From assembly GCA_902778665.1 (NCBI GenBank), contig CACYYN010000004.1, forward strand, positions 27,194 to 91,193: a stretch of DNA of 64,000 bases. The letters run 5' to 3'. Origin of the DNA: Oscillospiraceae bacterium (lineage in GTDB: Bacteria; Bacillota; Clostridia; Oscillospirales; Oscillospiraceae). Positions within the stretch are counted from its first letter, which is position 1; each line of letters begins with the position of its first letter. A program made the translations under genes and the position numbers. Below are positions 53,108 to 62,217 of this stretch, one piece after another. The notes under the pieces were generated by a model that saw only the letters and a program-made list of their open reading frames with translations, made no database searches and was not told the origin of the DNA.

Positions 53108-56100
53108 TTATGATTTTTTGTTTTTCACTTGATTAAGCAGATCTGTAAAGCTATTGTTTGATTTACTGATTGAATTAGAATGGTCAGTTTTTTTCGTGCT
53201 GCCAATGCTGCCTGCGCTACCCTTGGGATTTTTCAATATATCTTCAAATGAATTACCTGCGGTATTGTTTCTCGAAGAAGATCTTGAGGGAGCATCTTTT
53301 ACACCTTTACCGGTTTTATCAGAATCAGGGGCGGGGGTAGCTACAGAAAAAGAAGGTGTCTCAGGCTTATCGGTATTTACTCCTTCAGGAATTCCTTCGA
53401 TAGGCTCTTCAGGCATAGCAGAGGAGGGAACTGATATCGGCTTCTCCGGTTCTTCAGGCTCTAAAACAGGATCTTTCGGAGAAACTGGAGTTTCATCCTT
53501 GCCAGGTTTCCCTGTGTTACCTGCATCATCCCCGGGAACAACGGGTTCGCTGATCCCTGGTACTTGGCCACCAAGCCCTATCAGTATGGTTTCGGGATCA
53601 ATAGGATCTTCTTCACCGTCCATCATCCGCAGCAGCAACCCGGCTCTTGCCTTGACACGTTCAAGCAGCTCAGTTGTCCGACCTTCCGGCTGGGTATCAA
53701 CAGACTCCTCCGGCTGAATGCCAAATGAAGATAACTCCGTAAGAACACGTTCAATCGTCTTTTCAGGATCGCGGAAGTATTCACTGCCCCTGATGCGGAT
53801 GAATCTCCATCCGGAACGTTCCAGGATGCACTGCCGTTCCATGTCTTCCCGGATCTTTTCTTCTCCGCTGTGCCACCTTTCTCCGTCGCATTCGATGACA
53901 ACTTTTTTCTCTCCACAGAGTGCAACCATATCAAGTCGATACGCTCCGACCTTCCATTGCTGCACAAGATGGTAACCTCGGGCTGTCAATGCTTTCGCAA
54001 CACCCTCTTCAAAAGGTGATTCAGAGTCATGCTCGATCTGCTGTGCCTTGATTGCAAATCCTTCTGGATTCAGGGAATAATCAATCAGCCTTTTTCTCAT
54101 GTCATTCGGCTGCAGGTCATTCGCCGCATCGAGAGAATCTACAACCCAAAGCTGGTCTTTGGCTCGGCTGACAGCAACGTTATACCGTTTTTTCGTGGCC
54201 TGATCTACGCCTTCACCAACCATTCTGAGAGGTCCGGTGCCTTCATTGCTGTCGACGACACTCAGGAAGATAACATCCCTTTCATCACCCTGAAAGTTTG
54301 CGGAATTGCCGCAAAGAACACAGCGTTTCTCAAGCTCTCGCTGGTCAATATGATTGACAAGAAGCTGCTGGATGGCTTTCGCCTGATCATCACCAAGCAG
54401 GGAGATCACACCGAAGGTTTTTCCGTCATACTCCGGCTGCTCCATGCAGGCTTTTATCAGAGCCACAATGGTGAGTGCCTCTCGAGGATTCACTTTCCTT
54501 GGCTCCAGCCGTTTTCCATCCGCAACACGATAATTCACAACTGCCGGGAGAAGATTGCTGCTGCCTGCATCCCGGAGGGGCTTGATTTTATAATCATAGC
54601 TCAGCATGTTGCTAAAGCCGATGATCTCCGGCACGCAGCGGAAGTGTTCTCTCAGCATCAGCGGCTGGAAGGTGGTCATGGCTATGTCGTATATCGAGCG
54701 TTTACTGTCATATAGCGACGCGTTCGGAATCTTATCTCTGATATACTCATTCTGCAGGGCGATCATCTTTTCGGTTTCAGAACCGACTGCCATAGGGCTG
54801 ACCTGCTTGTCATCGCCAACGATGATCAGCTTTTTGCCCATATAAAGGATAGCAAGGCTTGAAAGGTCAGCCTGGCTCGCCTCATCGATGATGACGATAT
54901 CAAATGTGTTATCACCGGGTTCAAAGTTTTCCAGCACCTTGCCGATCGGCATAATCCAGGCCGGGACGGCTTTCTGGCAGATTGCCATGTTTCGTTTGGC
55001 TGAAGCACGCAGTTCTGCAATTCTCTTCTTGTTTCCGGTGCATTTTCCGATAGATTTGACAGCCTGCTTCCATCCCTGCAGAGCCTGCTTCATGGTCAGG
55101 TCCTGTTCGGTTCTTCGCAGAAGATGATACCATGCACTGTATTCTGCGTATTCAGCCGTGACGGCACGATAGTTTCTGCTGAGCTGCACACTCTTTTTCT
55201 GCAGTTCACTGTAGGGCTGAGCATTGATTTCTTCCAGTTTGCCGGAGAGCTGTTTCCATTTCCAGGCATCCAGAATATCGTCAGGGAAGGTGGATTTCCC
55301 ATGGATTCCTTCTCTGTTCGCAATGGCCTCAGCCCACTGCGGGGCAAAGGGTTGCAGCTTTTCCAGCAATTCTTTTCGCTTTGCCTGCAGCGTATACTTG
55401 CAGTAAAGTGTGCCGAGTGTATGATAGGCTGTGCTGTATGCGGCAGGGTTTCTGTCTTCTGTTGCCTGCAGAAGTCTCATGCAGGACGGAGACAGGTTCA
55501 TGCTTACTTCTGATATGGTTGCCGTCTGCCTGTCAATTTTCCTGATATTTTCACTGCTGACGAGTGCGGCATACTGGCATTTGCAGATTGCCGGCAGAAT
55601 GCGGATAACCGTCTGGAGGATCTTCTCCGTAACCGTTGTGTCAGAATCCATTGGAGAAAAGCCAAACAGATCCTGTTCTGGCATATGGTTTAAAGAAAGC
55701 AGTCTCCGCAGCTCTTTATAATCCTCTTTATACCAGCCAAGATAACGCTCAATCAGCGGAATCCAGTTCTTCGCCACATGTTCAGGATCACTCCGATCAA
55801 GTTCGCTGAAAGGAGTGACACCGAAGGGAACGAGCAGTGCATCCCAGTATGCGGCACACTGGTTCCGCATTTTATCAAGCATGATAAAGTCAAGGAAGAT
55901 TCTGCAATCATCTGCACTGCTGATTTCCTCCCCGTCGATTCTGACGGACTCCAGTGCTTCAGAGAGTCTCTTCTTCAGGAGGAACCTGCTGATTTTTCCT
56001 TTGGCTTTGAACTTTTCCTCTAATTCGATAAACTCGCCTTCATATTCCTCATAGTGATAGGTTTCGGAATAGGTTATTCTCCTGCCAAATGCATGGGAAA

Positions 56101-58267
56101 CAATCGAGTCAGAAAACTCGCTGGTATCCTCAATCTGATTGAGAAGCATATTCCACCGGTCAACATACTGGCCGCCTTTTCTCCCGTCCACTGCAGCCTG
56201 AATCATCCAGGGTTCCGCAGTTTCGAATGATTGGATGAAGGAGAGAAGTTCACGAAGTTCCTGCTTCCCGGAGTAGGGCACAGTGAATTCTCGGCCATCA
56301 AAGCGGTAGTAGACAGACTGTGCTGCACGGCTGTTGCTGACTGCCCAGCCCATATTAGCAGCGAGTTTCTGTATCGCCGCATCAGATTTCTGGACTGTCT
56401 CACAGGCAGCGGAAAAATCCTCCGGAGAGAGCAATTCCTCAGGACAGGGGAGTGAGCTGTCAAGCTCAGCTTCTTCATCTTCTGTGAGAGCGGTGTTGCT
56501 GTGATAGAGATCTGCCAGTTCCGAAACGGTAAGTGGCAAAGGTTCCCCAATCAAAACCTTGCCGGGAATGTAGCTGAGATCCTCTGCATGCTCCACAACA
56601 AACGCTGCAGCACGGGAAGGGGATATCCCTTCGCCGTTAATCACGATGGAGCTGTATTCCTGGTTGATAAGGGCGAAAAGTTTTTTTCTTGTTTCCGACA
56701 GTTCCTTCATGATGGCTGCACGTTTTGCCTGTGTTTCACCCATCTTTCTGTGCAGAGCACCGGAAGAGTGATTTGCCATATAATCCGAGATTCCATCCAC
56801 AGATTTTTCCATGTCTGCGTTTGAATCATCCAGGACGGAAACACAAAGGCTCTGTATCCCCTCAGGCACCTTTTCCTTCAGCACATTCAGTGCCTTGGAT
56901 GTGTAGCTCGTGATCAGCACACTTTTGCCTTTCGCAAGAAAATGCCCTGTCAGATTTGCTATGGTGTGTGTTTTGCCTGTGCCTGGAGGCCCCTGAACCA
57001 GTACGGCATTATAGGCTTCAATGCGTTTTGCAATTTCCAGCTGTTCCCGGTTTGCGGCTTTCGAGAGCAGAATGTCCTTGCTCTCTCCACCCACTTCTGC
57101 CAGCTGTTCTTCTATGCTGAGATCATCCGGATCCTCCGGTATCTCAATAAATCCACCGGCGACAAGCTCACGGATCGGATCCGGCACAAAACCGGTTTCT
57201 TCTATTTTCTGCAGGATGCTGTCGATGGCCTTCAGCGTTCCGTCCACTCTTTTTCTGGTGATGAACACCGGGTTCATCTTCATAAGATAGCGGTGCTCTT
57301 TCTGCCAGTTTTCCGGAACTTCATCCTTGCAGAACAGGGATTCGGAGGAGAAATACCGTACCATCTCCATCAGATAGTCCGGGGTGTCGTTTCTGTCCAG
57401 CGGGTGATAGTCATACTGCATGAGTTTGTCACGCAGATCTCCCAACTTATCCAGATTGATATCCGGCATGGCCTGGAAGAGCACAGAATAAAGGTCTGTG
57501 TTATTGTCGGTGTCTTCCACGGTAATTGTGTTTTTAATCGGGTCGTACCGTACCATAACACGTCTTGTCAGCACAACCTGATCTATTTCGGAATCCCTGT
57601 CGATCAGCTCACCGTTGGCTACGATCATCTCGTATTCAATGTCACGCTGAAGGTCAATATATTGCTGATAGAATTCCATGAAGAGGGAACGGGTTGCTGA
57701 AATCATTTTCTGCCGCTCCGCCCATACAGCCCGTTTCTTTTTCCAGGCATCATAAGCGGCAACCCTGTCTGCATTCTCCTCAAAGAGGACTATGGTCACT
57801 TCTTCATCAGGACTTTTTTCTTCAATTTTATACTGATCTTCCGTAGATTCTACCGTCCCGAGAAGTGACAGCTGCTCAGGCTGTGCCTGCTTCGGCTCAA
57901 CCCAGTTAAAAATCTCCTGTCCGGATTGATCAAACACCCGTCTTTGCAGAACCTTAGGCTCTTTATAATAATCATCCCAACCGGGCTCCAGCCATTTGAG
58001 TAAATCCTGATCCGGCTGGGGGCACTTTTCGTGCTCGGGCTTATGCACAGAGAAGAGAACAGAACTGAGTTCTCCCTCTTCTGCTTCCGTCCTGTCACGA
58101 TAGGTGATTTTGATGTTTTCCCTGTCCTCATGGATCGCATTGATCGCTTTATGCCATGGATAATCTGAGACCTTATAATAGGTCTTCTGCTTCAGGGCAT
58201 TGAGTTCCTTTGTGAATTTGAAAAGAGCCAGGGCCCTCTCCTGTACACTGTATTTGTTTTCATCCAT
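53108..58267 (-). CDS. Large SF1 helicase with C-terminal DUF559/Vsr-like nuclease
   Basis: A 1719-aa protein. Residues ~1 to 400 are an N-terminal region of unknown fold. Walker A GPPGTGKTHTIANL is near residue 425, with a large insertion (about 500 to 1080) of mainly helical sequence. Walker B DIVIIDEASQADLSS is near 1125, with GDDKQVSP, then HFRCVPEIIGFSNML, and VAVSRAKDQLWVVD near 1370 (Upf1/DNA2-like SF1). A PD-(D/E)XK/Vsr-type domain follows at about 1430 to 1520 (RLDMVALCGEKKVVIECDGERWH, split as RLDMVAL and VIECDGE). The last ~180 residues are Pro/Glu/Ser-rich and probably disordered. Likely a DNA defence or repair protein. The start has GGAG 9 bp upstream. Confidence 0.88.
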   Translation of the reverse strand: MDENKYSVQERALALFKFTKELNALKQKTYYKVSDYPWHKAINAIHEDRENIKITYRDRTEAEEGELSSVLFSVHKPEHEKCPQPDQDLLKWLEPGWDDYYKEPKVLQRRVFDQSGQEIFNWVEPKQAQPEQLSLLGTVESTEDQYKIEEKSPDEEVTIVLFEENADRVAAYDAWKKKRAVWAERQKMISATRSLFMEFYQQYIDLQRDIEYEMIVANGELIDRDSEIDQVVLTRRVMVRYDPIKNTITVEDTDNNTDLYSVLFQAMPDINLDKLGDLRDKLMQYDYHPLDRNDTPDYLMEMVRYFSSESLFCKDEVPENWQKEHRYLMKMNPVFITRKRVDGTLKAIDSILQKIEETGFVPDPIRELVAGGFIEIPEDPDDLSIEEQLAEVGGESKDILLSKAANREQLEIAKRIEAYNAVLVQGPPGTGKTHTIANLTGHFLAKGKSVLITSYTSKALNVLKEKVPEGIQSLCVSVLDDSNADMEKSVDGISDYMANHSSGALHRKMGETQAKRAAIMKELSETRKKLFALINQEYSSIVINGEGISPSRAAAFVVEHAEDLSYIPGKVLIGEPLPLTVSELADLYHSNTALTEDEEAELDSSLPCPEELLSPEDFSAACETVQKSDAAIQKLAANMGWAVSNSRAAQSVYYRFDGREFTVPYSGKQELRELLSFIQSFETAEPWMIQAAVDGRKGGQYVDRWNMLLNQIEDTSEFSDSIVSHAFGRRITYSETYHYEEYEGEFIELEEKFKAKGKISRFLLKKRLSEALESVRIDGEEISSADDCRIFLDFIMLDKMRNQCAAYWDALLVPFGVTPFSELDRSDPEHVAKNWIPLIERYLGWYKEDYKELRRLLSLNHMPEQDLFGFSPMDSDTTVTEKILQTVIRILPAICKCQYAALVSSENIRKIDRQTATISEVSMNLSPSCMRLLQATEDRNPAAYSTAYHTLGTLYCKYTLQAKRKELLEKLQPFAPQWAEAIANREGIHGKSTFPDDILDAWKWKQLSGKLEEINAQPYSELQKKSVQLSRNYRAVTAEYAEYSAWYHLLRRTEQDLTMKQALQGWKQAVKSIGKCTGNKKRIAELRASAKRNMAICQKAVPAWIMPIGKVLENFEPGDNTFDIVIIDEASQADLSSLAILYMGKKLIIVGDDKQVSPMAVGSETEKMIALQNEYIRDKIPNASLYDSKRSIYDIAMTTFQPLMLREHFRCVPEIIGFSNMLSYDYKIKPLRDAGSSNLLPAVVNYRVADGKRLEPRKVNPREALTIVALIKACMEQPEYDGKTFGVISLLGDDQAKAIQQLLVNHIDQRELEKRCVLCGNSANFQGDERDVIFLSVVDSNEGTGPLRMVGEGVDQATKKRYNVAVSRAKDQLWVVDSLDAANDLQPNDMRKRLIDYSLNPEGFAIKAQQIEHDSESPFEEGVAKALTARGYHLVQQWKVGAYRLDMVALCGEKKVVIECDGERWHSGEEKIREDMERQCILERSGWRFIRIRGSEYFRDPEKTIERVLTELSSFGIQPEESVDTQPEGRTTELLERVKARAGLLLRMMDGEEDPIDPETILIGLGGQVPGISEPVVPGDDAGNTGKPGKDETPVSPKDPVLEPEEPEKPISVPSSAMPEEPIEGIPEGVNTDKPETPSFSVATPAPDSDKTGKGVKDAPSRSSSRNNTAGNSFEDILKNPKGSAGSIGSTKKTDHSNSISKSNNSFTDLLNQVKNKKS

Positions 58268-58337
58268 AGCGTTTTCTCCGATTCGGGTGTTTCCGGATGC
58301 CAGTCAACCAGTGTAAAGGTGGTATCCCGGCCCCTAT

Positions 58338-58366
58338 TTGATTTTTCTTTTTGTATCTGCTATATT
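58338..58366 (+). promoter_or_regulatory. Promoter of the PD-(D/E)XK gene
   Basis: TTGATT (58338-58343), 17-bp spacer, TATATT (58361-58366), in the 151-bp gap between the divergent helicase and nuclease genes. Confidence 0.65.
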
Positions 58367-58418
58367 GAAAAAAATGATTCCTCAACCAATTACGGATATT
58401 ATAAGGGAGTGATATAAG

Positions 58419-59336
58419 GTGGAAGGTAATGAAGTATACATGATATCTGACATTTCGAGGGAAATCCAGTCAGATCTGACAGCGGAACAGTTAAGCCGGT
58501 ATAAAAGTAAACTGCAGGCAAAAGCACTGAACGATGTTCTGGTGGAAGAAGGCTACCTGTTCGATAAGGAACATGGCAGAGGCATAACGGAAGCAGGACG
58601 TGCTGCAGGTATTTACACGGAAGAAAGGGTCAGCCCTAAAAACGGAGAAAGCTATGAACAGATCCTCTTTTCAGAAAAAGCCTATGACCTGGTGACGGAA
58701 GCCGTCAGGGCGAGATATCCGGAGTTATTCCGTTTAGAAACGGACACTACATACCTGGGAAATTATTGCTGCATGATCAGTGTGAAAGATTTTCTTTCAA
58801 CTGATTGTAACAGCTGGCTCGCAACCATGCAGGCAAATTACAGCAGGGTTTGTACTCATCCGCTCACGGAAGCTCAGATCCGGGCATGGAAAGATGAATT
58901 CCGGGTAATCCAGCAGGGTATACCGTCCAAATATAGCGATCTATCCATGATTTTTGAATACGTTATTCCCGCAAACCAGAAGGAAGGTCTGGAACCCGAC
59001 CCACGATATATCATTCGTCCGGACCTTATCATGCTCAGTTCAGATACGGTTGCCATCTTCGAATTCAAGCAACTGGATATTGACAATAGAATTACATTAC
59101 GACCGGCCAAGAAATACAAAAGAAGTATTCAAAGATATCACAGTAAATCCATTGGCATGCGCAAAAAGCTGGCCCTTGTTTTAACCGTAAGGGTAGGTTA
59201 CAGATGCAGGCATCATCGCTCCGTCACTTGTTCTCCGGACATTCTGCCGGAGATATTAGATGAATTCTTCGGCGGCCACAGTTCACCGTATCCGAATCCG
59301 GATGAATGGATAAAGAGTGAGTTTGCATTAAGATAA
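58419..59336 (+). CDS. PD-(D/E)XK nuclease-like protein
   Basis: A 305-aa protein without a named family. The putative nuclease core is IRPDLIMLS followed by AIFEFKQLD (about residues 197 to 217), the D-x(n)-ExK pattern with the Glu-x-Lys as EFK. The N-terminal ~90 residues look like a separate helical part (ending GITEAGRAAGIYTEERV). The start is GTG 58419, 9 bp after GGGAG; an ATG at 58440 is possible. It is divergent from the helicase gene and may work with it. More AT-rich than the core genome. Confidence 0.7.
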   Translation: MEGNEVYMISDISREIQSDLTAEQLSRYKSKLQAKALNDVLVEEGYLFDKEHGRGITEAGRAAGIYTEERVSPKNGESYEQILFSEKAYDLVTEAVRARYPELFRLETDTTYLGNYCCMISVKDFLSTDCNSWLATMQANYSRVCTHPLTEAQIRAWKDEFRVIQQGIPSKYSDLSMIFEYVIPANQKEGLEPDPRYIIRPDLIMLSSDTVAIFEFKQLDIDNRITLRPAKKYKRSIQRYHSKSIGMRKKLALVLTVRVGYRCRHHRSVTCSPDILPEILDEFFGGHSSPYPNPDEWIKSEFALR

Positions 59337-59826
59337 GTATTCAAATTTCTCCTTTATATGAAATACACTGAATCTATATTTTCAAAAAAATATTATACTA
59401 CAAGGTTCACATAATGTGCAAATTCTTTCCGTTAGGCAAATATAACAAAAAAGGGTAATGATATTTGTTGAGATTGCACAAATATAGAAAACAATATCTC
59501 TCATATACGGCAGGGTGGGGTACCTCATTGAAAAGCCTGAGGGCTTTCCAACACGGCCTCCTCCCACGCCCGCCTGCTTACCCGCAGGTGGGAAGGGTTT
59601 TATTATTTATATCAAAAAAGAATCAGAAAAAGCATTTGTCCGTTCACGTTAAGGCAGGCAGGTGCTTTTTCGTTTTGTAGAGATGTTCGCTAAGTGAGTA
59701 ATAAAATGCGGCGTGCATTTATAAGTGCTGGACTATTCTGGCTTGTTGAATTAGAGGCCTAACACTATATTTTGTGGTAAAATTGGTTACAAACCGGGGA
59801 AAAATTCTAAATATTGTGAAACCACC
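59337..59826. other. AT-rich gap with two strong hairpins
   Basis: No convincing gene. CCCGCCTGC pairs with GCAGGTGGG (59570-59592) and is followed by a T-rich run. GAAAAAGCA (59626-59634) pairs with TGCTTTTTC (59663-59671), terminator-like. The piece around 59500 to 59600 is much more GC-rich than its surroundings. A 71-codon open frame here lacks a ribosome site. Confidence 0.45.
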
Positions 59827-59855
59827 TTGACTTTGCAGCTGCAAAATATTATCAT
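59827..59855 (+). promoter_or_regulatory. Promoter with a perfect 14-bp palindrome in the spacer
   Basis: TTGACT (59827-59832), 17-bp spacer, TATCAT (59850-59855). The palindrome TTTGCAGCTGCAAA (59832-59845) begins at the last base of the -35 box, a classical repressor position. The next gene starts 249 bp downstream, so a leader of about 240 bases is expected. Confidence 0.7.
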
Positions 59856-60104
59856 ACCATCCAGAGTTTATATAGCAGAGCGGTATGTCAGATGTACTGA
59901 TTGCTTACATATACAAGTAGTCAACCCATATGTATTTTAGAGTTTTATAATGCCGGATTTGCGCTCTTTTCTATGTAATTTGCAAACCCTTTCAGGAGAT
60001 TCCCTTTAAGGTTTAGAATGTGTCCTTCCCATTCTGTTACTCATTTGAAAACTCGTGAGTGGGTTGTTCGAATAATCATTTTATAGTATCAAGGAGTTAG
60101 ATAG

Positions 60105-62069
60105 GTGATTGGTACAAGTGCTGAAAAGAAGTTACATACACTTCCCTTACAAGCGTTATACGATTTAGCGGAATTGAAAAATATCCAGGAAGAGGAGATT
60201 AAAAACAAAGAGAAAGGGGAAGTAATCCAAAAACTCTTATGCACAAACATAACTGAAGATGAAATCGATACAGCTGTTAATGACTATATCTATGGGTCAA
60301 GGGTTTCTTTTACATTATGGGGATTCTCCAGGAAACTTAATAGTGAAGATCTCCTGAAATTGCTCGATTTGGATGGGCATGAGGAGGAATATGAATTTGA
60401 AAATGGCCTGCGGAATTTACATATAATTGCAGTGAGAGACAACGACGATAGGCTGGAACTGCTTTATAATTACAGTAAAGAGTATATTTATCTTAGCGAG
60501 GAAGGGCGCACGGAGAGTGTTTGGGAGTTGCACCGGGGCTGTTTGTGGATAGGAAATGATAATAATTATCTTGCCAGCATCAGTAAGCATGAAAAGATGA
60601 TGTCGTTTATGCTTCAGTTTATTGGAAAGATTTTGGATAATTCTTTGTTTCAGATTAAGCCGCCAAAAAAAGCCATCGAAAGATGTATTAACTCCTCAAT
60701 AATGAGCAGGGTTGTATTACAGGGAGTAGCGGGAGAAAAAACTATAATTTCTAATTCCTATGGTCTTACAGAGGAGCAAGAACGTGAACGTGACAGAGTA
60801 AAAAATAGCAGGTTCGATACTTCCGGCAGCTATATTGCTGATATATCAAAAGACGTAACTGCGACGATTAAATACAATGTGACAAAAGGGAGTCTAGGGG
60901 TATTTAAGCACCTTTCCTCTAAAATCCTGTTTGCGTGGTCTAGGCAAGCTATTGATATCATATTAGAAGAAATAGAGAATTTAAAAACCAAAACTGCTGA
61001 AGAAATCTATCGGGAAGTAGGAGCAGAGATAAAATGGGGCAATTTCTCCCAACTGACATCAAGCCTTAATTGGTTCCTCACCGAGGTTATTGCTGCACAT
61101 AACCGTGAGGAGGGGTCTCGCTACACTATACCAGAGGAATTCAGAGATGTACTTCAAAACGATAAGCTATTTCATAAATTACCAATGATTTATTGTGAGC
61201 AGTGCGAATCTTATGATATTCCGATCTGTGTTAACTGTGGTAGTCGCCTTTCATATAATCGGAAAGGGATACTGGAATGTAGTTGTGCGGCTCCTTTAAG
61301 GTTTACTTGTGCGGAGCAACATTGGTCTTGTCGAGAATCTCCATGGTATATTCCTACACAAAAGTTGAAGGATTTGATCGATAACAATATTAAATTTCTT
61401 TTCCGAGATAGAAATATGGAATATAGCATGTGTATTATGGAGAATGATTTGCATATTGTTATAGATGCTGGTGCAGATTACTCTCAGGTAGAGATCCCGT
61501 TTTCTGATATAACATGCTTTAGAAATGACCTTTTACCAGATGCCAGTATAAAAGAAAAAGTTGTATATATGAAGGAGAAATGTAATTGTTCTTGCTCATA
61601 TATCAATATTGAGAAGTGCACTAGTGATCCTAAGCTTTATTGCTTACCAAAACTGTTTTATGGGATCATTCCATCTTTCAGACCACAGCCACATAAAGGG
61701 AGCGAATTTGGAGATGTATCTGGTGAAGTAGAAGTTAATTGGAAAAATTATCAGATGATAGGTATTATTAAGAAAAATAGTGCAAACAAAACGAAAAAAG
61801 GAAGAAAAGCAGATCCGGAAACTCTGATCCAAAAGCCCCTGCTTTCAACATCACCCGAGGGGGAAGAAATCATTCGCCAGTTCGTTGAACAGGGTATGAC
61901 AGATAATAGAGTGGATGTTATCGCTATTGTAGCACCTCAGTATTTTGATCGCGGATTGAAGGGCACTCTTAACATGCTTGCAAAATATATAAATAAGAGA
62001 ATTGTTTATATTGGCTTAGATGAGGTTTGCCAACTGGTCTCTAAGAACGATAATATAGCGCTGGGCTAA
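60105..62069 (+). CDS. Large cysteine-rich protein of unknown function
   Basis: A 654-aa protein I do not recognise. Residues ~8 to 58 resemble a SAP/Rho-N-like helical module (LPLQALYDLAELKNI then KGEVIQKLL). Residues ~364 to 412 form a zinc-binding region (CEQC, CVNC, CSC, and C...HWSC). A second Cys cluster is near 492 to 512 (CNCSCSY and KCTSD...YC). The last ~45 residues (VIAIVAPQYF, IVYIGLDEVCQL) resemble the closing strands of some restriction endonucleases, but the catalytic acids are not clear. The start is GTG 60105, 8 bp after AAGGAG. It is AT-rich and looks foreign. DNA binding with nuclease activity is my guess. Confidence 0.75.
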   Translation: MIGTSAEKKLHTLPLQALYDLAELKNIQEEEIKNKEKGEVIQKLLCTNITEDEIDTAVNDYIYGSRVSFTLWGFSRKLNSEDLLKLLDLDGHEEEYEFENGLRNLHIIAVRDNDDRLELLYNYSKEYIYLSEEGRTESVWELHRGCLWIGNDNNYLASISKHEKMMSFMLQFIGKILDNSLFQIKPPKKAIERCINSSIMSRVVLQGVAGEKTIISNSYGLTEEQERERDRVKNSRFDTSGSYIADISKDVTATIKYNVTKGSLGVFKHLSSKILFAWSRQAIDIILEEIENLKTKTAEEIYREVGAEIKWGNFSQLTSSLNWFLTEVIAAHNREEGSRYTIPEEFRDVLQNDKLFHKLPMIYCEQCESYDIPICVNCGSRLSYNRKGILECSCAAPLRFTCAEQHWSCRESPWYIPTQKLKDLIDNNIKFLFRDRNMEYSMCIMENDLHIVIDAGADYSQVEIPFSDITCFRNDLLPDASIKEKVVYMKEKCNCSCSYINIEKCTSDPKLYCLPKLFYGIIPSFRPQPHKGSEFGDVSGEVEVNWKNYQMIGIIKKNSANKTKKGRKADPETLIQKPLLSTSPEGEEIIRQFVEQGMTDNRVDVIAIVAPQYFDRGLKGTLNMLAKYINKRIVYIGLDEVCQLVSKNDNIALG

Positions 62070-62169
62070 ATACAATGGGCACTGTAGCCATATATCGTGC
62101 AAGGAGAACGACTAGAGTTATGGCAAGGTATATGTTCGCGGTATTGAGTAAGAATGGCGTAATTTCTTC

Positions 62170-62198
62170 TTGACAATATAGAATAAAACCTATATTAT
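62170..62198 (+). promoter_or_regulatory. higBA promoter and operator
   Basis: TTGACA (62170-62175), 17-bp spacer, TATTAT (62193-62198). An inverted repeat AATATAG-N8-CTATATT (62175-62181 with 62190-62196) spans the spacer and the -10 box, a likely HigA autorepression site. Confidence 0.8.
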
Positions 62199-62217
62199 TT
62201 AAGCGCGGGGTGGTTTC

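Noticed and set aside
59465-59680. 71-codon open frame in the island gap
   Set aside because: Runs through two hairpins, no ribosome site, basic low-quality sequence.
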